A DNA stretch of 64,000 nt from Roseicyclus sediminis (GCF_025515305.1 NZ_JAOPHT010000018.1:1-64000), one strand, 5' to 3'; positions 17,982 to 27,557 are shown, counted from the first letter of the stretch. Notes: generated by a model from the letters alone, not told the origin. Program-made: numbers and translations.

Positions 17982-18009
17982 GGCGAAGAGCCCTCCCCGG
18001 GGCTTCGGA

Positions 18010-18025
18010 TTGCATACGTTTTCAT
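18010..18025. promoter_or_regulatory. LacI-type operator, copy 1
   Basis: TTGCATACGTTTTCAT, an imperfect palindrome around a central ACGT as in LacI/PurR-type operators. It lies 29 bases upstream of the ABC ATPase start. Its reverse complement recurs at 18135-18150. Confidence 0.6.
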
Positions 18026-18134
18026 CAACGCTAGCGCCGAATCCAAAAACCGCGCAAGCCTTATTTTCCGTATGGTTCAGCCGATGGCGAGGCCGCGGAA
18101 AAACCTTGCCAGACCGGGGCGCCATGGCTCAGGA

Positions 18135-18150
18135 TTGAAAACGTATGCAA
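18135..18150. promoter_or_regulatory. LacI-type operator, copy 2
   Basis: TTGAAAACGTATGCAA, the inverted copy of the 18010 site (15 of 16 bases match). It lies about 115 bases upstream of the solute-binding protein. With copy 1 it brackets the divergent promoter region, which suits repression by looping or independent control of both operons. Confidence 0.6.
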
Positions 18151-18265
18151 GCCTGGGCGCGATTCGCACCGGCCGAGGCGGGCGTGAACAAGAATACAAC
18201 GGGGCAGGCATGACCCGCGGCCGGAGGCCGGGGCGCGCCAGCCAAGAAACAGGGAGCTGACAGCA

Positions 18266-19504
18266 ATGCGTTTCACCCCGATGACGACCCTCACCGCGGT
18301 CGCCACGATCATGACAGCCGGCACCGCGATGGCCGATTGCGGCATAGAGAGCGGCCGTGTCGCGATCCTCTCGAACGACTTCCCCGCGCTGCACGCGATG
18401 GCCGAGGGCGCGGCGGAATGCGCATCCGGAACCGTCGAGGTCACCGCGAACCAGACGACCGAGCACCGCGACCTGCAGGTCGCCGCGCTGACGGCGAACC
18501 CGGCGGAGTATACCGCGGCGATCGTCGCCAACTCCTCGATCGTGCCGCTTCTGAACGAGGGCCTTATCCGGCCGCTCGACGACCTGATCGCGCAGTATGC
18601 GCCCGACCTGCCGATGACCAACCGCATCACGATCGACGGACAGGTCATGGCGGTGGCCTTCATGGCCAACGCGCAGCACCTCTTCCTGCGCTCGGACATC
18701 CTGGAGCAGGTGGGCGCCGAGCAGCCGACGACCTACGAGGAAGTGCTCGAGGTGCTGGCCGCCGTCCGCGAGGCCGGGATCATGGAGCATCCCTGGGCGA
18801 TGAACACCGGCTCCGGCTGGAATCTCGGCGAGGAATTCGTCAACATGTACATGGGCTTCGGCGGGGACCTGTTCGAGCCCGGCACCGCGATGCCCGCGAT
18901 CAACAACGAGACCGGTCTCGCCACGCTCCAGATGCTGGCGGCGCTGAACGAATACGCCAACCCCGACTTCCTGACCTTCGACTCCAACGCCACGCAGGCG
19001 CTGTGGGAGTCAGGCGAACTGGCCGCGGCCTACATGTGGGGCTCGCGCGGGGGCGGCATCCTCGATGACGAGAACTCCACGCCCGAGATCACCGGCGCGA
19101 CCGTCCTGACCGCGGCCCCGACCGTGGGCGGCGGCGACATCCCGGCCTCGACGCTCTGGTGGGACGGGTTCACCATCGCGGCCAACATCTCCGACGAGGA
19201 CGCGGCGGCGACCTTCCAGGCGCTGATGCACGGCCTGCGGCCCGAGGTGATCTCGGCCAACAACGACGCGGCGGTCTGGCTGATGCCGGGCTATACCCCC
19301 GGCGCGCCGGCAGCCGGTGTCGCGGCGACCGCGCAGGCGGGCACCCGGCCCTACCCGATGCTGCCCTATGTCGGCCTGATGCACACCGCGCTCGGCAATG
19401 AGCTGGCGCAGTTCCTGCAGGGCGAGGAAAGCGCCGAACAGGCGCTGGCCGATGTCGAGGCCGCCTACACGGCCGCGGCCCGCGAACAGGGCTTCCTGCA
19501 GTAA
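18266..19504 (+). CDS. ABC transporter extracellular solute-binding protein
   Basis: A 412-residue family 1 (sugar-type) binding protein. The signal peptide ends near GTAMA/DCG. The mature part has the family pattern GEVTVTANQT-like region, AAIVANSSIVPLLNEGLIRPLDD and a conserved SGELAAAYMWGSRG ligand-cleft region. A GGGAG ribosome site precedes the ATG. First gene of the plus-strand operon under the LacI-type operators. Ligand not predictable; carbohydrate-like from family. Confidence 0.9.
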   Translation: MRFTPMTTLTAVATIMTAGTAMADCGIESGRVAILSNDFPALHAMAEGAAECASGTVEVTANQTTEHRDLQVAALTANPAEYTAAIVANSSIVPLLNEGLIRPLDDLIAQYAPDLPMTNRITIDGQVMAVAFMANAQHLFLRSDILEQVGAEQPTTYEEVLEVLAAVREAGIMEHPWAMNTGSGWNLGEEFVNMYMGFGGDLFEPGTAMPAINNETGLATLQMLAALNEYANPDFLTFDSNATQALWESGELAAAYMWGSRGGGILDDENSTPEITGATVLTAAPTVGGGDIPASTLWWDGFTIAANISDEDAAATFQALMHGLRPEVISANNDAAVWLMPGYTPGAPAAGVAATAQAGTRPYPMLPYVGLMHTALGNELAQFLQGEESAEQALADVEAAYTAAAREQGFLQ

Positions 19505-19586
19505 CGACCGCCCCGGGCGCGGCGGACCTCTCCCGCCGCCGCGCCCAGACCTCCGCCCCGCCAGACCCGGCAGCCGCGAGGCCCCA

Positions 19587-20615
19587 ATGCCCCATCGCAC
19601 CTTCATCTGGTTCATCCTGCCCTCGCTTGCCGCGATGATCCTGTTCATCGCGCTGCCGATCGTGTCCGTCCTGGTCCAGTCGCTGCATGTCGAGCACGAA
19701 CAGGTGCTCGTGACGGTGGAGAACTGCGGCCCCTTCGGCTGCACCGAGGAAACGCGCGTCGACCGCGAGGCGACGGCGGAACTGCGCGAGGCGCAGCCGC
19801 TCGGCCGGTTCAACGGGTTCGGGACCTATCTCGACCGCGGCCACCTCGCGACGCAGGAACTGGCCGCCGCGTGGGAAAGCTCGGAAAGCCTCGGCGCCTT
19901 CTGGGGGCAGGTCATGAACCTGCCCTTCTACCGCGCGCTCGTCTTCACGCTGGCCTACACGTTCATCGTCACGCCCTTGGTGCTGATCCTCGGGCTCGCC
20001 ATCGCGCTTGGCGTGAACGGCCTGCCGCGGATGCTGCGGGGCCCGACGATCTTCTTCTCGCTCCTGCCGATGATCGTGACGCCGCTGATCGGGTCGCTCG
20101 TGCTGTTCTGGATGATTGACGCGGACGGCGTGATCGGAGCGACGCTCCAGATCCTGTTCGACGACCCCGACCTGTCGCTCAAGGCCTCGCCGACGCTGAC
20201 CTGGATCACGCTGTTCATCTACGGGGTCTGGTCCTCGGCCCCCTTCGCCTTCATCGTCTTCTACGCCGGCCTCCAGACCGTGCCCGAGGAAACGCTCGAG
20301 GCCGCGATGATCGATGGCGCAAGCCGCTGGGAGCGCATCCGATACGTCGTCATCCCGCACCTGATGCCGCTGGCCGTCTTCATCACGCTGATGCAGTTGA
20401 TGGACAACTTCCGCGTCTTCGAGCCGATCGTCGGCTTCCAGGCGCAGGCGAGCGCGACCTCGCTCAGCTACCTCATCTATTCGAGCCTGCGCGGCGACAC
20501 GCAGCAATTCGGCTCGGCCGCGGCGACCTCGATGCTGACCATCCTCGGGGTGTCCATCCTGCTGGCGCCGGTGCTGATCCGCACCTGGCGCGACTTCAAC
20601 CGCAAGAGGGCTTAG
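19587..20615 (+). CDS. ABC transporter permease 1 (MalF/UgpA type)
   Basis: A 342-residue inner-membrane permease. A first membrane helix (FIWFILPSLAAMILFIALP) is followed by an unusually long loop of about 90 residues with two Cys (NCGPFGC) before the next helix. The EAA cytoplasmic loop is EAAMIDGASRWERIRYVVIP. The start at 19587 avoids reading back into the binding-protein gene. Pairs with the next permease. Confidence 0.9.
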   Translation: MPHRTFIWFILPSLAAMILFIALPIVSVLVQSLHVEHEQVLVTVENCGPFGCTEETRVDREATAELREAQPLGRFNGFGTYLDRGHLATQELAAAWESSESLGAFWGQVMNLPFYRALVFTLAYTFIVTPLVLILGLAIALGVNGLPRMLRGPTIFFSLLPMIVTPLIGSLVLFWMIDADGVIGATLQILFDDPDLSLKASPTLTWITLFIYGVWSSAPFAFIVFYAGLQTVPEETLEAAMIDGASRWERIRYVVIPHLMPLAVFITLMQLMDNFRVFEPIVGFQAQASATSLSYLIYSSLRGDTQQFGSAAATSMLTILGVSILLAPVLIRTWRDFNRKRA

Positions 20616-20619
20616 GGAC

Positions 20620-21495
20620 ATGGCCGCGCATCGCAAATCGACCGCGCTGGTCGTCGTCTCGACGGCGCTTGTCGCACTCTGGGTGATCCTGGCGGCGTTT
20701 CCGTTCCTCTGGACCCTCTGGGGCTCGTTCAAGGTTCAGGGCGACTTCTTCTCGCGCTCGGACTGGATGAACGCGATCACCGGGCCGCTCACGCAGGAGC
20801 AGACCGGCGGCGCCTTCACCGGGCGCGGCTACTGGGGCGCCTGGATCGAGAGCGGGTTCTGGCGGAACGTGATGAACACAGGGATCGTGGTGGTCTGCAC
20901 CGTCATCATCTCGCTGACGCTCGGCACGCTTGGCGGCTACGCGCTGGCGCGCTCGGGGTTCCGTTATGCCTTCTGGCTCCTCATGATCGCGCTGGTGTTC
21001 CGGGCGATGCCGCACATCACGCTGGTGTCGGGCTACCTCCTGCCGTTCTTCCAGTGGAACCTATGGGGGCATCTGCCGACCGCGATCATCGTGCTGGTGG
21101 CGATCAACCAGCCCTTCACCCTGTGGATGCTGCACTCCTTCTTCCTGAACATCCCCAAGGACCTCGACGAAAGCGCGATGGTCGACGGCTGCACCCGGTT
21201 CCAGGCGTTCCGGCACGTCATCATGCCGGTGATGTGGCCGGGGGTCATCACGACGGGCCTGTTCAGCTTCCTGCTGGCCTACAACGACTTCGCGGTGACG
21301 GCGATGCTGCTGTCCTCGGAGAACCAGACGATGGTGCCGCGGATCGCGTCCTTCCTGGGCTCGGTCCAGCAGGAAGGGAACGTCATGTTCGCCGTCGCCG
21401 CCGTTGTCTCGGCCACCGCGCCGCTCTTCGTGCTGATCCTGTTCTTCCAGCGCCAGATCGTCAGCGGCCTGACCGCGGGGGCGGTCAAGGGGTGA
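20620..21495 (+). CDS. ABC transporter permease 2 (MalG/UgpE type)
   Basis: A 291-residue inner-membrane permease with about six helices and the EAA-type loop DESAMVDGCTRFQAFRHVIMP. It starts 4 bases after permease 1. With 18266, 19587 and the ATPase at 16941 it completes one importer. Confidence 0.9.
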   Translation: MAAHRKSTALVVVSTALVALWVILAAFPFLWTLWGSFKVQGDFFSRSDWMNAITGPLTQEQTGGAFTGRGYWGAWIESGFWRNVMNTGIVVVCTVIISLTLGTLGGYALARSGFRYAFWLLMIALVFRAMPHITLVSGYLLPFFQWNLWGHLPTAIIVLVAINQPFTLWMLHSFFLNIPKDLDESAMVDGCTRFQAFRHVIMPVMWPGVITTGLFSFLLAYNDFAVTAMLLSSENQTMVPRIASFLGSVQQEGNVMFAVAAVVSATAPLFVLILFFQRQIVSGLTAGAVKG

Positions 21496-21565
21496 GCGGC
21501 GGCGTTCGGACCGGCCGCGCGCCCCTCCCTTGACCGGCACGCTTTCGAGGCAGAGACACCACCCC

Positions 21566-22597
21566 ATGAACATCCAGTCCCCGGACGCCACCATGACCGA
21601 CTTCCAGGCGGAAAAGGCGCTTGTCCGCGCCCACCATGCCGCCCTTTCCGCCGCCACGCCCGAGACCGTCGCCGCGGCCCTTGCAGCCCACACGAGCGCC
21701 GACTGGCACTGGCGCGGCATGTGCCCCTTCGACGAGCGTCGGGGGGCCGCGGCGGTGGCCGAGGTCTTCTGGGCACCGCTGCTGGCGGCTCTGACCTCGA
21801 TGCAGCGGCGGGAGGACATCTTCTTCGCCGGCCTGAACGAGATCGACGGATTCTCCGGGCGCTGGGTGGTGTCGATGGGCCACCTCATGGGCCTGTTCGA
21901 CGCGCCCTGGCTGGGGATCCGCCCGACCCGGAAACTGGCGATGCTGCGCTACGCGGAGTTCCACCGGGTCGCGGACGGCCGGATCGTGGAGACCGCGCAG
22001 TTCGTCGACATCCCGCACCTCATGGTCCAGGCCGGACAGAACCCCTTCGGCCCCGCAACCGCCCAGCATCTCGTCCAGCCCGGCCCCCGGACACACGATG
22101 GCCTGCTCGACGATCCGCAACCGGCGGAAGACGGGGTGGCGACGCTCTCCGCGATCAACGCCATGATCGGCGATCTGGGGACCTGGAGCCTGGGCCTTCC
22201 GCTGGAGGAGGAGCTTCGCCGCACTTGGGTCGAGGACATGCTGTGGTGGGGGCCCGAGGGGATCGGCGCCACTTACACGATCCCGCGCTATGCGAAACAG
22301 CATTCAGGCCCCTTCCGCGCGGCCTTCACCGACCGGACGCGCACGGGCCACATCGCGCGGCTGGCCGAGGGGCATTACGGCGGCTTCTTCGGCTGGCCCA
22401 ACTTCACCGCACGGCACAAGGGCGGCTTCATGGGCCTGCCGGGCACCGACCGCCCGGCCGAATTCCGCGTGGTCGACATCTACCGGCGCGAGGGCGACAA
22501 GCTGGCCGAGAACTGGGTGTTCATCGACATTCTGCATTTCTACCGCAGCCAGGGGGTCGACCTTCTGGCGAGGATGGAGGCGATCAACGGCGGCTGA
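21566..22597 (+). CDS. Double NTF2/SnoaL-like protein
   Basis: A 343-residue paralogue of the protein at 14437-15429 (shared GWPNF, GGFMGL, ENWVFIDILHFYRSQGVDLL and LARME blocks). Two NTF2-type halves: HTSADWHWRGMCPFDERRG in the first and MLWWGPEGIGATYTIPRYAKQ in the second. Last gene of the plus-strand operon. Its end overlaps by 14 bases the end of the convergent permease gene at 22584. Substrate unknown, but its place with the importer ties it to the imported compound. Confidence 0.78.
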   Translation: MNIQSPDATMTDFQAEKALVRAHHAALSAATPETVAAALAAHTSADWHWRGMCPFDERRGAAAVAEVFWAPLLAALTSMQRREDIFFAGLNEIDGFSGRWVVSMGHLMGLFDAPWLGIRPTRKLAMLRYAEFHRVADGRIVETAQFVDIPHLMVQAGQNPFGPATAQHLVQPGPRTHDGLLDDPQPAEDGVATLSAINAMIGDLGTWSLGLPLEEELRRTWVEDMLWWGPEGIGATYTIPRYAKQHSGPFRAAFTDRTRTGHIARLAEGHYGGFFGWPNFTARHKGGFMGLPGTDRPAEFRVVDIYRREGDKLAENWVFIDILHFYRSQGVDLLARMEAINGG

Positions 22598-23540
22598 AGA
22601 CGCCGAGACGCCCGGAGGCGACGGCGAGGATGATGATGGTGCCCACCAGCACCTCGCGGATGTAGCTGTCGACGTTCATCTGCGTCAGCCCGTTGTCGAG
22701 CAGGCCCAACAGCAGCACGCCGAGAAGCGTTCCGAGGACGCGCGGTTCCCCCTCCTCGCTCATGGTCATGCCGAGGAAGACGCAGGCGATGGCGTCGAGC
22801 ATCAGCCCGTCACCCTGGGTCGGGTTGGCCGAGGCCACGCGGGAGGCGTACATCAGCCCCGCGATGGCCGCGCCCAGCCCGGTGAAACAGAAAGCCAGAA
22901 GCCTCAGCTTCACGACGCGGGTGCCCGCAAGCCGCGCGGCCTCGATATTGCCGCCGATGGCATAGAGCCGGCGGCCATAGGGCGTCTGTTCCAGCACGAC
23001 CCAGATGACGGCGAGAACGGCGACGGCAACCAGCGTCAGCGCGGGGATGCGGAGGTCGCCCGCCTCCAGCGCGGAGCGTGCGAAGCCGGAAAAGGAGGCC
23101 GGGATATCGCGCCCGAAGATCGTCCGCCCGTCCGAGACGACGAAGGCAAGGCCGCCGAAGACGGTCATCGTGCCGAGCGTCGCGACGAAGGGCAGGATGC
23201 CGAGGACGCTGACCAGAACCCCGTTCAGAAGGCCGGCCAGCACACCCGCGCCCAGCGCCGCCGCGATGGCGAGGCCCACGGGCCAGCCCGCGACGAAAAG
23301 GGTCGCGGCGACCACCCCGGCAAGCGACGCCATGGCGCCCACGGAAAGGTCGAAATCGCCCATGGCCATGACCACGGTCATGGTGAAGGCGACGACCGCG
23401 AGCATGGAGACCTGCTGCGTCACGTTGAGGAGGTTGCGCGCGGTCAGGAACGTGTCGGGCAGGTTCAGCGCGAAGAAGACCACCATCGCGGCGAAGCCCA
23501 GAAGCGTGCCGTAGCGGCGCAGATGGGAGGCAAGTGTCAT
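22584..23540 (-). CDS. Ribose-type ABC transporter permease (RbsC-like)
   Basis: A 318-residue hydrophobic permease of the branched-chain/ribose (BPD_transp_2) family with MAMGDFDLSVGAMASLAG and GLLNGVLVSVLGILPFVATLGT, both typical for RbsC/AraH. An ATGA overlap couples it to the ATPase gene upstream. Last gene of a four-gene minus operon with binding protein, ATPase and probably the FGGY kinase. Confidence 0.9.
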   Translation of the reverse strand: MTLASHLRRYGTLLGFAAMVVFFALNLPDTFLTARNLLNVTQQVSMLAVVAFTMTVVMAMGDFDLSVGAMASLAGVVAATLFVAGWPVGLAIAAALGAGVLAGLLNGVLVSVLGILPFVATLGTMTVFGGLAFVVSDGRTIFGRDIPASFSGFARSALEAGDLRIPALTLVAVAVLAVIWVVLEQTPYGRRLYAIGGNIEAARLAGTRVVKLRLLAFCFTGLGAAIAGLMYASRVASANPTQGDGLMLDAIACVFLGMTMSEEGEPRVLGTLLGVLLLGLLDNGLTQMNVDSYIREVLVGTIIILAVASGRLGVFSRR

Positions 23541-25051
23541 GCTGCGGCCTCAACGGACGCATCGCCGTAGATCATGGCGAGAAGACGCGCGGGGCCGAGG
23601 CCCTGCGCCGGCACGATCCCCGCCTGCCGCCCGGCCCGCAGGATCAGGATACGGTCGGAAAGGCCGATGAGTTCCGGCAGGTCGCTGGAGGCCATGACGA
23701 CCGCCGTCCCCTGCCCGCTCAGGGTTCTGATCATGCCGTAGATGTCGGCCCGCGCGCCCACGTCGACGCCGCGCGTGGGCTCGTCGAGAAGCGCCAGGCG
23801 CGGGGCACCCGCGATCGCCCGGGCGAAGACCACCTTCTGCTGGTTGCCGCCGGACAGGGTGCCTGCGCTCTGGCCGATGCTTTCGCATTTCAGCCGCACC
23901 TCGCGGCCGCGCGCCTCGGCCTCCGCGCGTTCGGCACGGGGACGGGACCAGAGGCCCGCCAGCGAAAGGCGGGACAGGTGCGGAAGAACCACGTTGTGCG
24001 ATATGGCGCGCGACAGCATCAGCCCCTCGCGCCGACGCTCTCGCGGGACATAGGCAATGCCGCTCAGCCATGCGTCGGCTGCGGAACGGGGGCCGGCGCG
24101 CCCCTCGTGGCGGACGGTGCCCGAGCACGGCATGTCGCCGAGGATCGCGCGCAGGATCTCGGACTGGCCGGAGCCTTCGAGGCCCGCAAGCCCGATGATC
24201 TCGCCGGGGCGGAGGGTGAAACTCACGCCGCTCGCAGGACCGGCGGCGAGGTCCCGCACGTCCAGCACCGCGCCCTGCCCCGGCTCCGTCTGCCGGGCCG
24301 GATAGGCGTCGGCCACGTCGCGCCCCGTCATCGCGGCGATGATCCCCTCCTTGGAGGTCTGGGACATGGCACAGCTCAGCGCCACGGCCCCGTCCCGCAG
24401 CACCGTCACGCGGTCGGCGATTTCCACCACCTCGCCCATCCGGTGGGAGACATAGAGGATCGCGGCCCCCCGCGCCTGCAACTCGCGGATCACGGCGAAC
24501 AGGCGCTCGGCCTCGGCGTGTGTCAGGGCGGCGGTGGGCTCGTCCATCACGAAAACGGACGGCGCGGTGTCGTCGGCGGCCACCAGCCCGGCCAGGACCG
24601 TCAGCATCCGGTCACCGGTCGACAGGCTGCCCGCGCGCGCGCCGGGATCGATATGGGTGGCACCGAAGCGGGCCAGCGCCTCGCCCGCGCGCTGCTTCAT
24701 CGCGCGCCAGTCGACGGCGAAGCCGAGGCGGCGTGGCGTGCGGCGGGACAGAAGGATGTTCTCGGCCACGCTGAGCGACGGGACGATGTTCAGCTCCTGG
24801 TGGACGAAGCGCAGGCCGAGGGCCGCCGCGTCATCGGGCGTGACCAGACGATGCTCGGCCCCGTCGACCGTCAGGCGCATGGCGTCGGCGGGAACGATGC
24901 CCGCCAGAACCTTGATCAGCGTGGACTTGCCCGCCCCGTTCTCGCCCATGAGCGCATGGACCTCGCCCGCCCGCAGGCCGAGGTCCACGCCGCGCAGCAC
25001 ACGGGCCGGGCCATAGCTCTTGTCGAGGCCGGAGATCTTCAGTTCGCGCAT
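23537..25051 (-). CDS. Ribose-type ABC transporter ATP-binding protein (RbsA-like)
   Basis: A 504-residue protein with two ATPase domains. The N-terminal one is complete: Walker A GENGAGKSTL, signature LSTGDR-type, Walker B FVMDEPTAALT, switch VSHRM. The C-terminal one has the degenerate Walker A region GLEGSGQSE and a full signature LSGGNQQK with LLDEPTRGVDVG, as in RbsA/XylG. Substrate inferred as a monosaccharide or polyol. Confidence 0.92.
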   Translation of the reverse strand: MRELKISGLDKSYGPARVLRGVDLGLRAGEVHALMGENGAGKSTLIKVLAGIVPADAMRLTVDGAEHRLVTPDDAAALGLRFVHQELNIVPSLSVAENILLSRRTPRRLGFAVDWRAMKQRAGEALARFGATHIDPGARAGSLSTGDRMLTVLAGLVAADDTAPSVFVMDEPTAALTHAEAERLFAVIRELQARGAAILYVSHRMGEVVEIADRVTVLRDGAVALSCAMSQTSKEGIIAAMTGRDVADAYPARQTEPGQGAVLDVRDLAAGPASGVSFTLRPGEIIGLAGLEGSGQSEILRAILGDMPCSGTVRHEGRAGPRSAADAWLSGIAYVPRERRREGLMLSRAISHNVVLPHLSRLSLAGLWSRPRAERAEAEARGREVRLKCESIGQSAGTLSGGNQQKVVFARAIAGAPRLALLDEPTRGVDVGARADIYGMIRTLSGQGTAVVMASSDLPELIGLSDRILILRAGRQAGIVPAQGLGPARLLAMIYGDASVEAAA

Positions 25052-25112
25052 GGCGCCCCATGGAAAGGGGCAGCCGCTTCGGGCTGCCCCAGGTTTCGGT
25101 CCGGGTTCTCGG

Positions 25113-26027
25113 TCAATCGGCCACGTTGGCCGAGGTGATGAGGCGGGTCGGCACGTAGGTGACGGGCGCGGTGATCGTCTCGCCCGAGACGAGGCGCGCG
25201 ACGGCCTCGGCCGCGGCCGCCCCGATCCCCTCGAAGTCCTGCGCCATGGAGGCCTCGAAGTTGCCGCCGGCCGCGATCGCGTCGCGCGCCTGCGGGTTTG
25301 CGTCCATGCCGACGATCACGATGCCTTCACCCGCGCGCCCTGCATCCTCGACCGCCTGCAGCGCGCCGAGCGCCGGCTGGTCCCATGCGGCCCACACGGC
25401 GGAGATGCTGCCGGGCTCGGGGTTCGCGGCCAGAAGCGCCTCCATCTGTGCCCGGCTGTCGGCGATGCCGCCGTCCTGCACGTCGGGGGTCACGCGGGCG
25501 ATCACCTCGATGTCCGGCGTGTTGGCGAAGATCGCGTCTGCGATGACGCCGCGGATCTGCACCGGCGGGAAGGGGTCGAAGACGAACATCACCACGTTGC
25601 CCTGCCCGTTCAGGCGGTTGACGACATAGGCCGCGGTCTCGGCGGCCATGGCGTACCCGTTCGAGGTGACGTTGGTGGCGACATAGGGGGACATGCCCGC
25701 ATCCATGCCGACCACCGGGATACCGGCGTCGGCGGCCATGGCGAGGCCGGCCTCGACCTGCGCGGGGTCGACGTTGATGACGATGGCATCCACGTTCTGG
25801 GTGACGGCGTCCTCGATCCGGCTGATGACGGCGGCGATGTCGCCCGCCGTGTCGATGACGTTGACCTCCCAGCCGCGCCCCTCGGCGGCGGCCTCGAAGC
25901 CGTCGATGTAGAACTGGGTGCCCGGCTGCGCGAGATAGGGGGTGATGACGGCCACCCTTTCCTGCGCGGTGGCGGCGGTTGCCAGCACCATGGAAGCGGC
26001 GCCGATCAGAATGCTCTTGACGTTCAT
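25113..26027 (-). CDS. Ribose-type ABC periplasmic binding protein
   Basis: A 304-residue type I periplasmic binding protein with a signal peptide cleaved near ATAATAQ. It has the RbsB-family blocks YIDGFEAAAEGRGWEV, DAIVINVDPAQVEAGLAMA, IPVVGMDAG and GMDANPQARDAI. Ligand unknown; the kinase next door suggests a sugar or polyol. Confidence 0.9.
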   Translation of the reverse strand: MNVKSILIGAASMVLATAATAQERVAVITPYLAQPGTQFYIDGFEAAAEGRGWEVNVIDTAGDIAAVISRIEDAVTQNVDAIVINVDPAQVEAGLAMAADAGIPVVGMDAGMSPYVATNVTSNGYAMAAETAAYVVNRLNGQGNVVMFVFDPFPPVQIRGVIADAIFANTPDIEVIARVTPDVQDGGIADSRAQMEALLAANPEPGSISAVWAAWDQPALGALQAVEDAGRAGEGIVIVGMDANPQARDAIAAGGNFEASMAQDFEGIGAAAAEAVARLVSGETITAPVTYVPTRLITSANVAD

Positions 26028-26090
26028 GGGGTTCCCTCCTTCGGACCTGTTGCGCGGACATTGCCCCGGCCTTGAAGCGGGAGCAAGCGC

Positions 26091-27557
26091 CTAGCCCATG
26101 GCGGCCAGCGCGTGGTTGGTCGCCCGCGCGGCCTCGTAGGCGGGGCGGTAGAGCGCGTAGAGCGCCTCGGCCCGCGCCGCGCCCCGGGGATCGGGCTCGT
26201 AGGTCCGGTCGAAGGAGACGGCATGGGCGAGCGCGGTGTCGAGATCGGGCTGAAGGCCGGCGGCGACGGACGCGAGCGCGGCGGCGCCGAGCGCGCCCGG
26301 ATCACGGGCCGAAAGGCGTTGCAGACCTCGCCCCAGGACATCGGACCGGATCTGGTTCCAGGTGTCCGAGGCAAAGCCCCCGCCGCCGCACTGGAGAAGC
26401 CGCGCGTGGGTGCCGGAGGATGCGTCGAGTGCCGCGAAGGCCAGCCGCACCGACATCGCCACGCCCTCCAGCACCGCGCGCGCCATCTCGGCCCGGCCCA
26501 TGCCTGCGTCCAGGCCAAGGAAGGTCCCACGCGCGGAGGCGTCCCAGATCGGCGCCCGCTCGCCCGACAGATGCGGCAGGAACAGCAGACCCGGCCCCTC
26601 GGGCGCAAGCGCCGCGACCTCCGCCATCAGAGTATCGGGGTCGGTGTCGAAGAGCCGGCAGAGCCAGGCGAGCGATGCGCCGCCCGATTGTGTCGGCGCG
26701 GCATGGAGCGTCAGGCCCATGTGCGGCGGAAAGACCAGCGCGCCCTCGGCGGGGTGGACCTTCGAGGAGATCACGCCCGGGATCTCGCTGGTGCCCGAGA
26801 GATACATCGCATCGCCCTCGGCCTTCACCCCGACCCCGAACATCGAGGCCCAGGCGTCCATGAGGCCGGTCGCGACGGGCACCGGGCGGTCCGCGCCCGG
26901 CAGCGTCGTCGTTCCGGCGACGGAGGCCGGGTCGCGCAGTTCGGGCAGGCGGGCGGCGGCCCCCTCGATCCGGGCGAAGAGGTCCGCGACGAAGCGGCCG
27001 TCCTGCCCGACCGCGCCGATCTGGCTGACGGGGTCGGAGACATGGGCGCCGGTCAGCTGCCCGATGACCCAGTCCTTCGGCAGCAGGACGCGGGCGGTCG
27101 CGGCCCAGACCTCGGGCTTCGCCTCCTCCATCCAGGCCATGCGGGCGGCCATGTGGCTGGCGTCGACGCCCATGGGCGCGCCGAACCAGGCGAGACGCTC
27201 CTGTTGCGTGATCGTGGCGTCGAGCGCGGCGGCGGCGGCACGGGCACGCGTGTCGGCCCAGGTGATCGCGGGATGCATCGGCCGGCCGCTGTCATCCGCG
27301 AAGACATGGGTGTTGACCTGCGAGGTGATGCCGATGGCGGCAATGGCGGGCGCGAGCCCTTCGGCCGCGATCCCTGCGAAGGCGTCACCGAGACAGGCCA
27401 TCCAGTCGGCCGGGTCCTGCTCGACGAAGGCGCCGGCGCGGCGGGTGGGATAGGCACGGGCAAAGCGGTGACGCTCGGCCCCTTCCATGTCGTAGACCAC
27501 CGCCTTGACCGCCGTGGTTCCGATATCGATCCCGAGGATCAGCGCCTGCGTCGCCAT
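26091..27557 (-). CDS. FGGY-family carbohydrate kinase
   Basis: A 488-residue sugar kinase paralogous to xylB at 5539. N-terminal GIDIGTTAVKAVVYD, then AITWADTRARA; C-terminal GGGGFASDTWNQIRSDV. It lacks the xylulokinase GQMHG block (here GITSQVNTH), so the substrate is probably not xylulose. It leads the ribose-type transporter operon, 63 bases before the binding protein, and likely phosphorylates the imported sugar. Confidence 0.85.
   Translation of the reverse strand: MATQALILGIDIGTTAVKAVVYDMEGAERHRFARAYPTRRAGAFVEQDPADWMACLGDAFAGIAAEGLAPAIAAIGITSQVNTHVFADDSGRPMHPAITWADTRARAAAAALDATITQQERLAWFGAPMGVDASHMAARMAWMEEAKPEVWAATARVLLPKDWVIGQLTGAHVSDPVSQIGAVGQDGRFVADLFARIEGAAARLPELRDPASVAGTTTLPGADRPVPVATGLMDAWASMFGVGVKAEGDAMYLSGTSEIPGVISSKVHPAEGALVFPPHMGLTLHAAPTQSGGASLAWLCRLFDTDPDTLMAEVAALAPEGPGLLFLPHLSGERAPIWDASARGTFLGLDAGMGRAEMARAVLEGVAMSVRLAFAALDASSGTHARLLQCGGGGFASDTWNQIRSDVLGRGLQRLSARDPGALGAAALASVAAGLQPDLDTALAHAVSFDRTYEPDPRGAARAEALYALYRPAYEAARATNHALAAMG

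Noticed and set aside
15270-18260. Very long plus-strand open frames (also 8260-10710, 11238-13568, 27992-31018, 23534-25138)
   Set aside because: They lie opposite well-identified minus-strand genes, are Arg/Gly/Pro/Ala-rich and carry no domain motifs; they are shadows caused by high GC.
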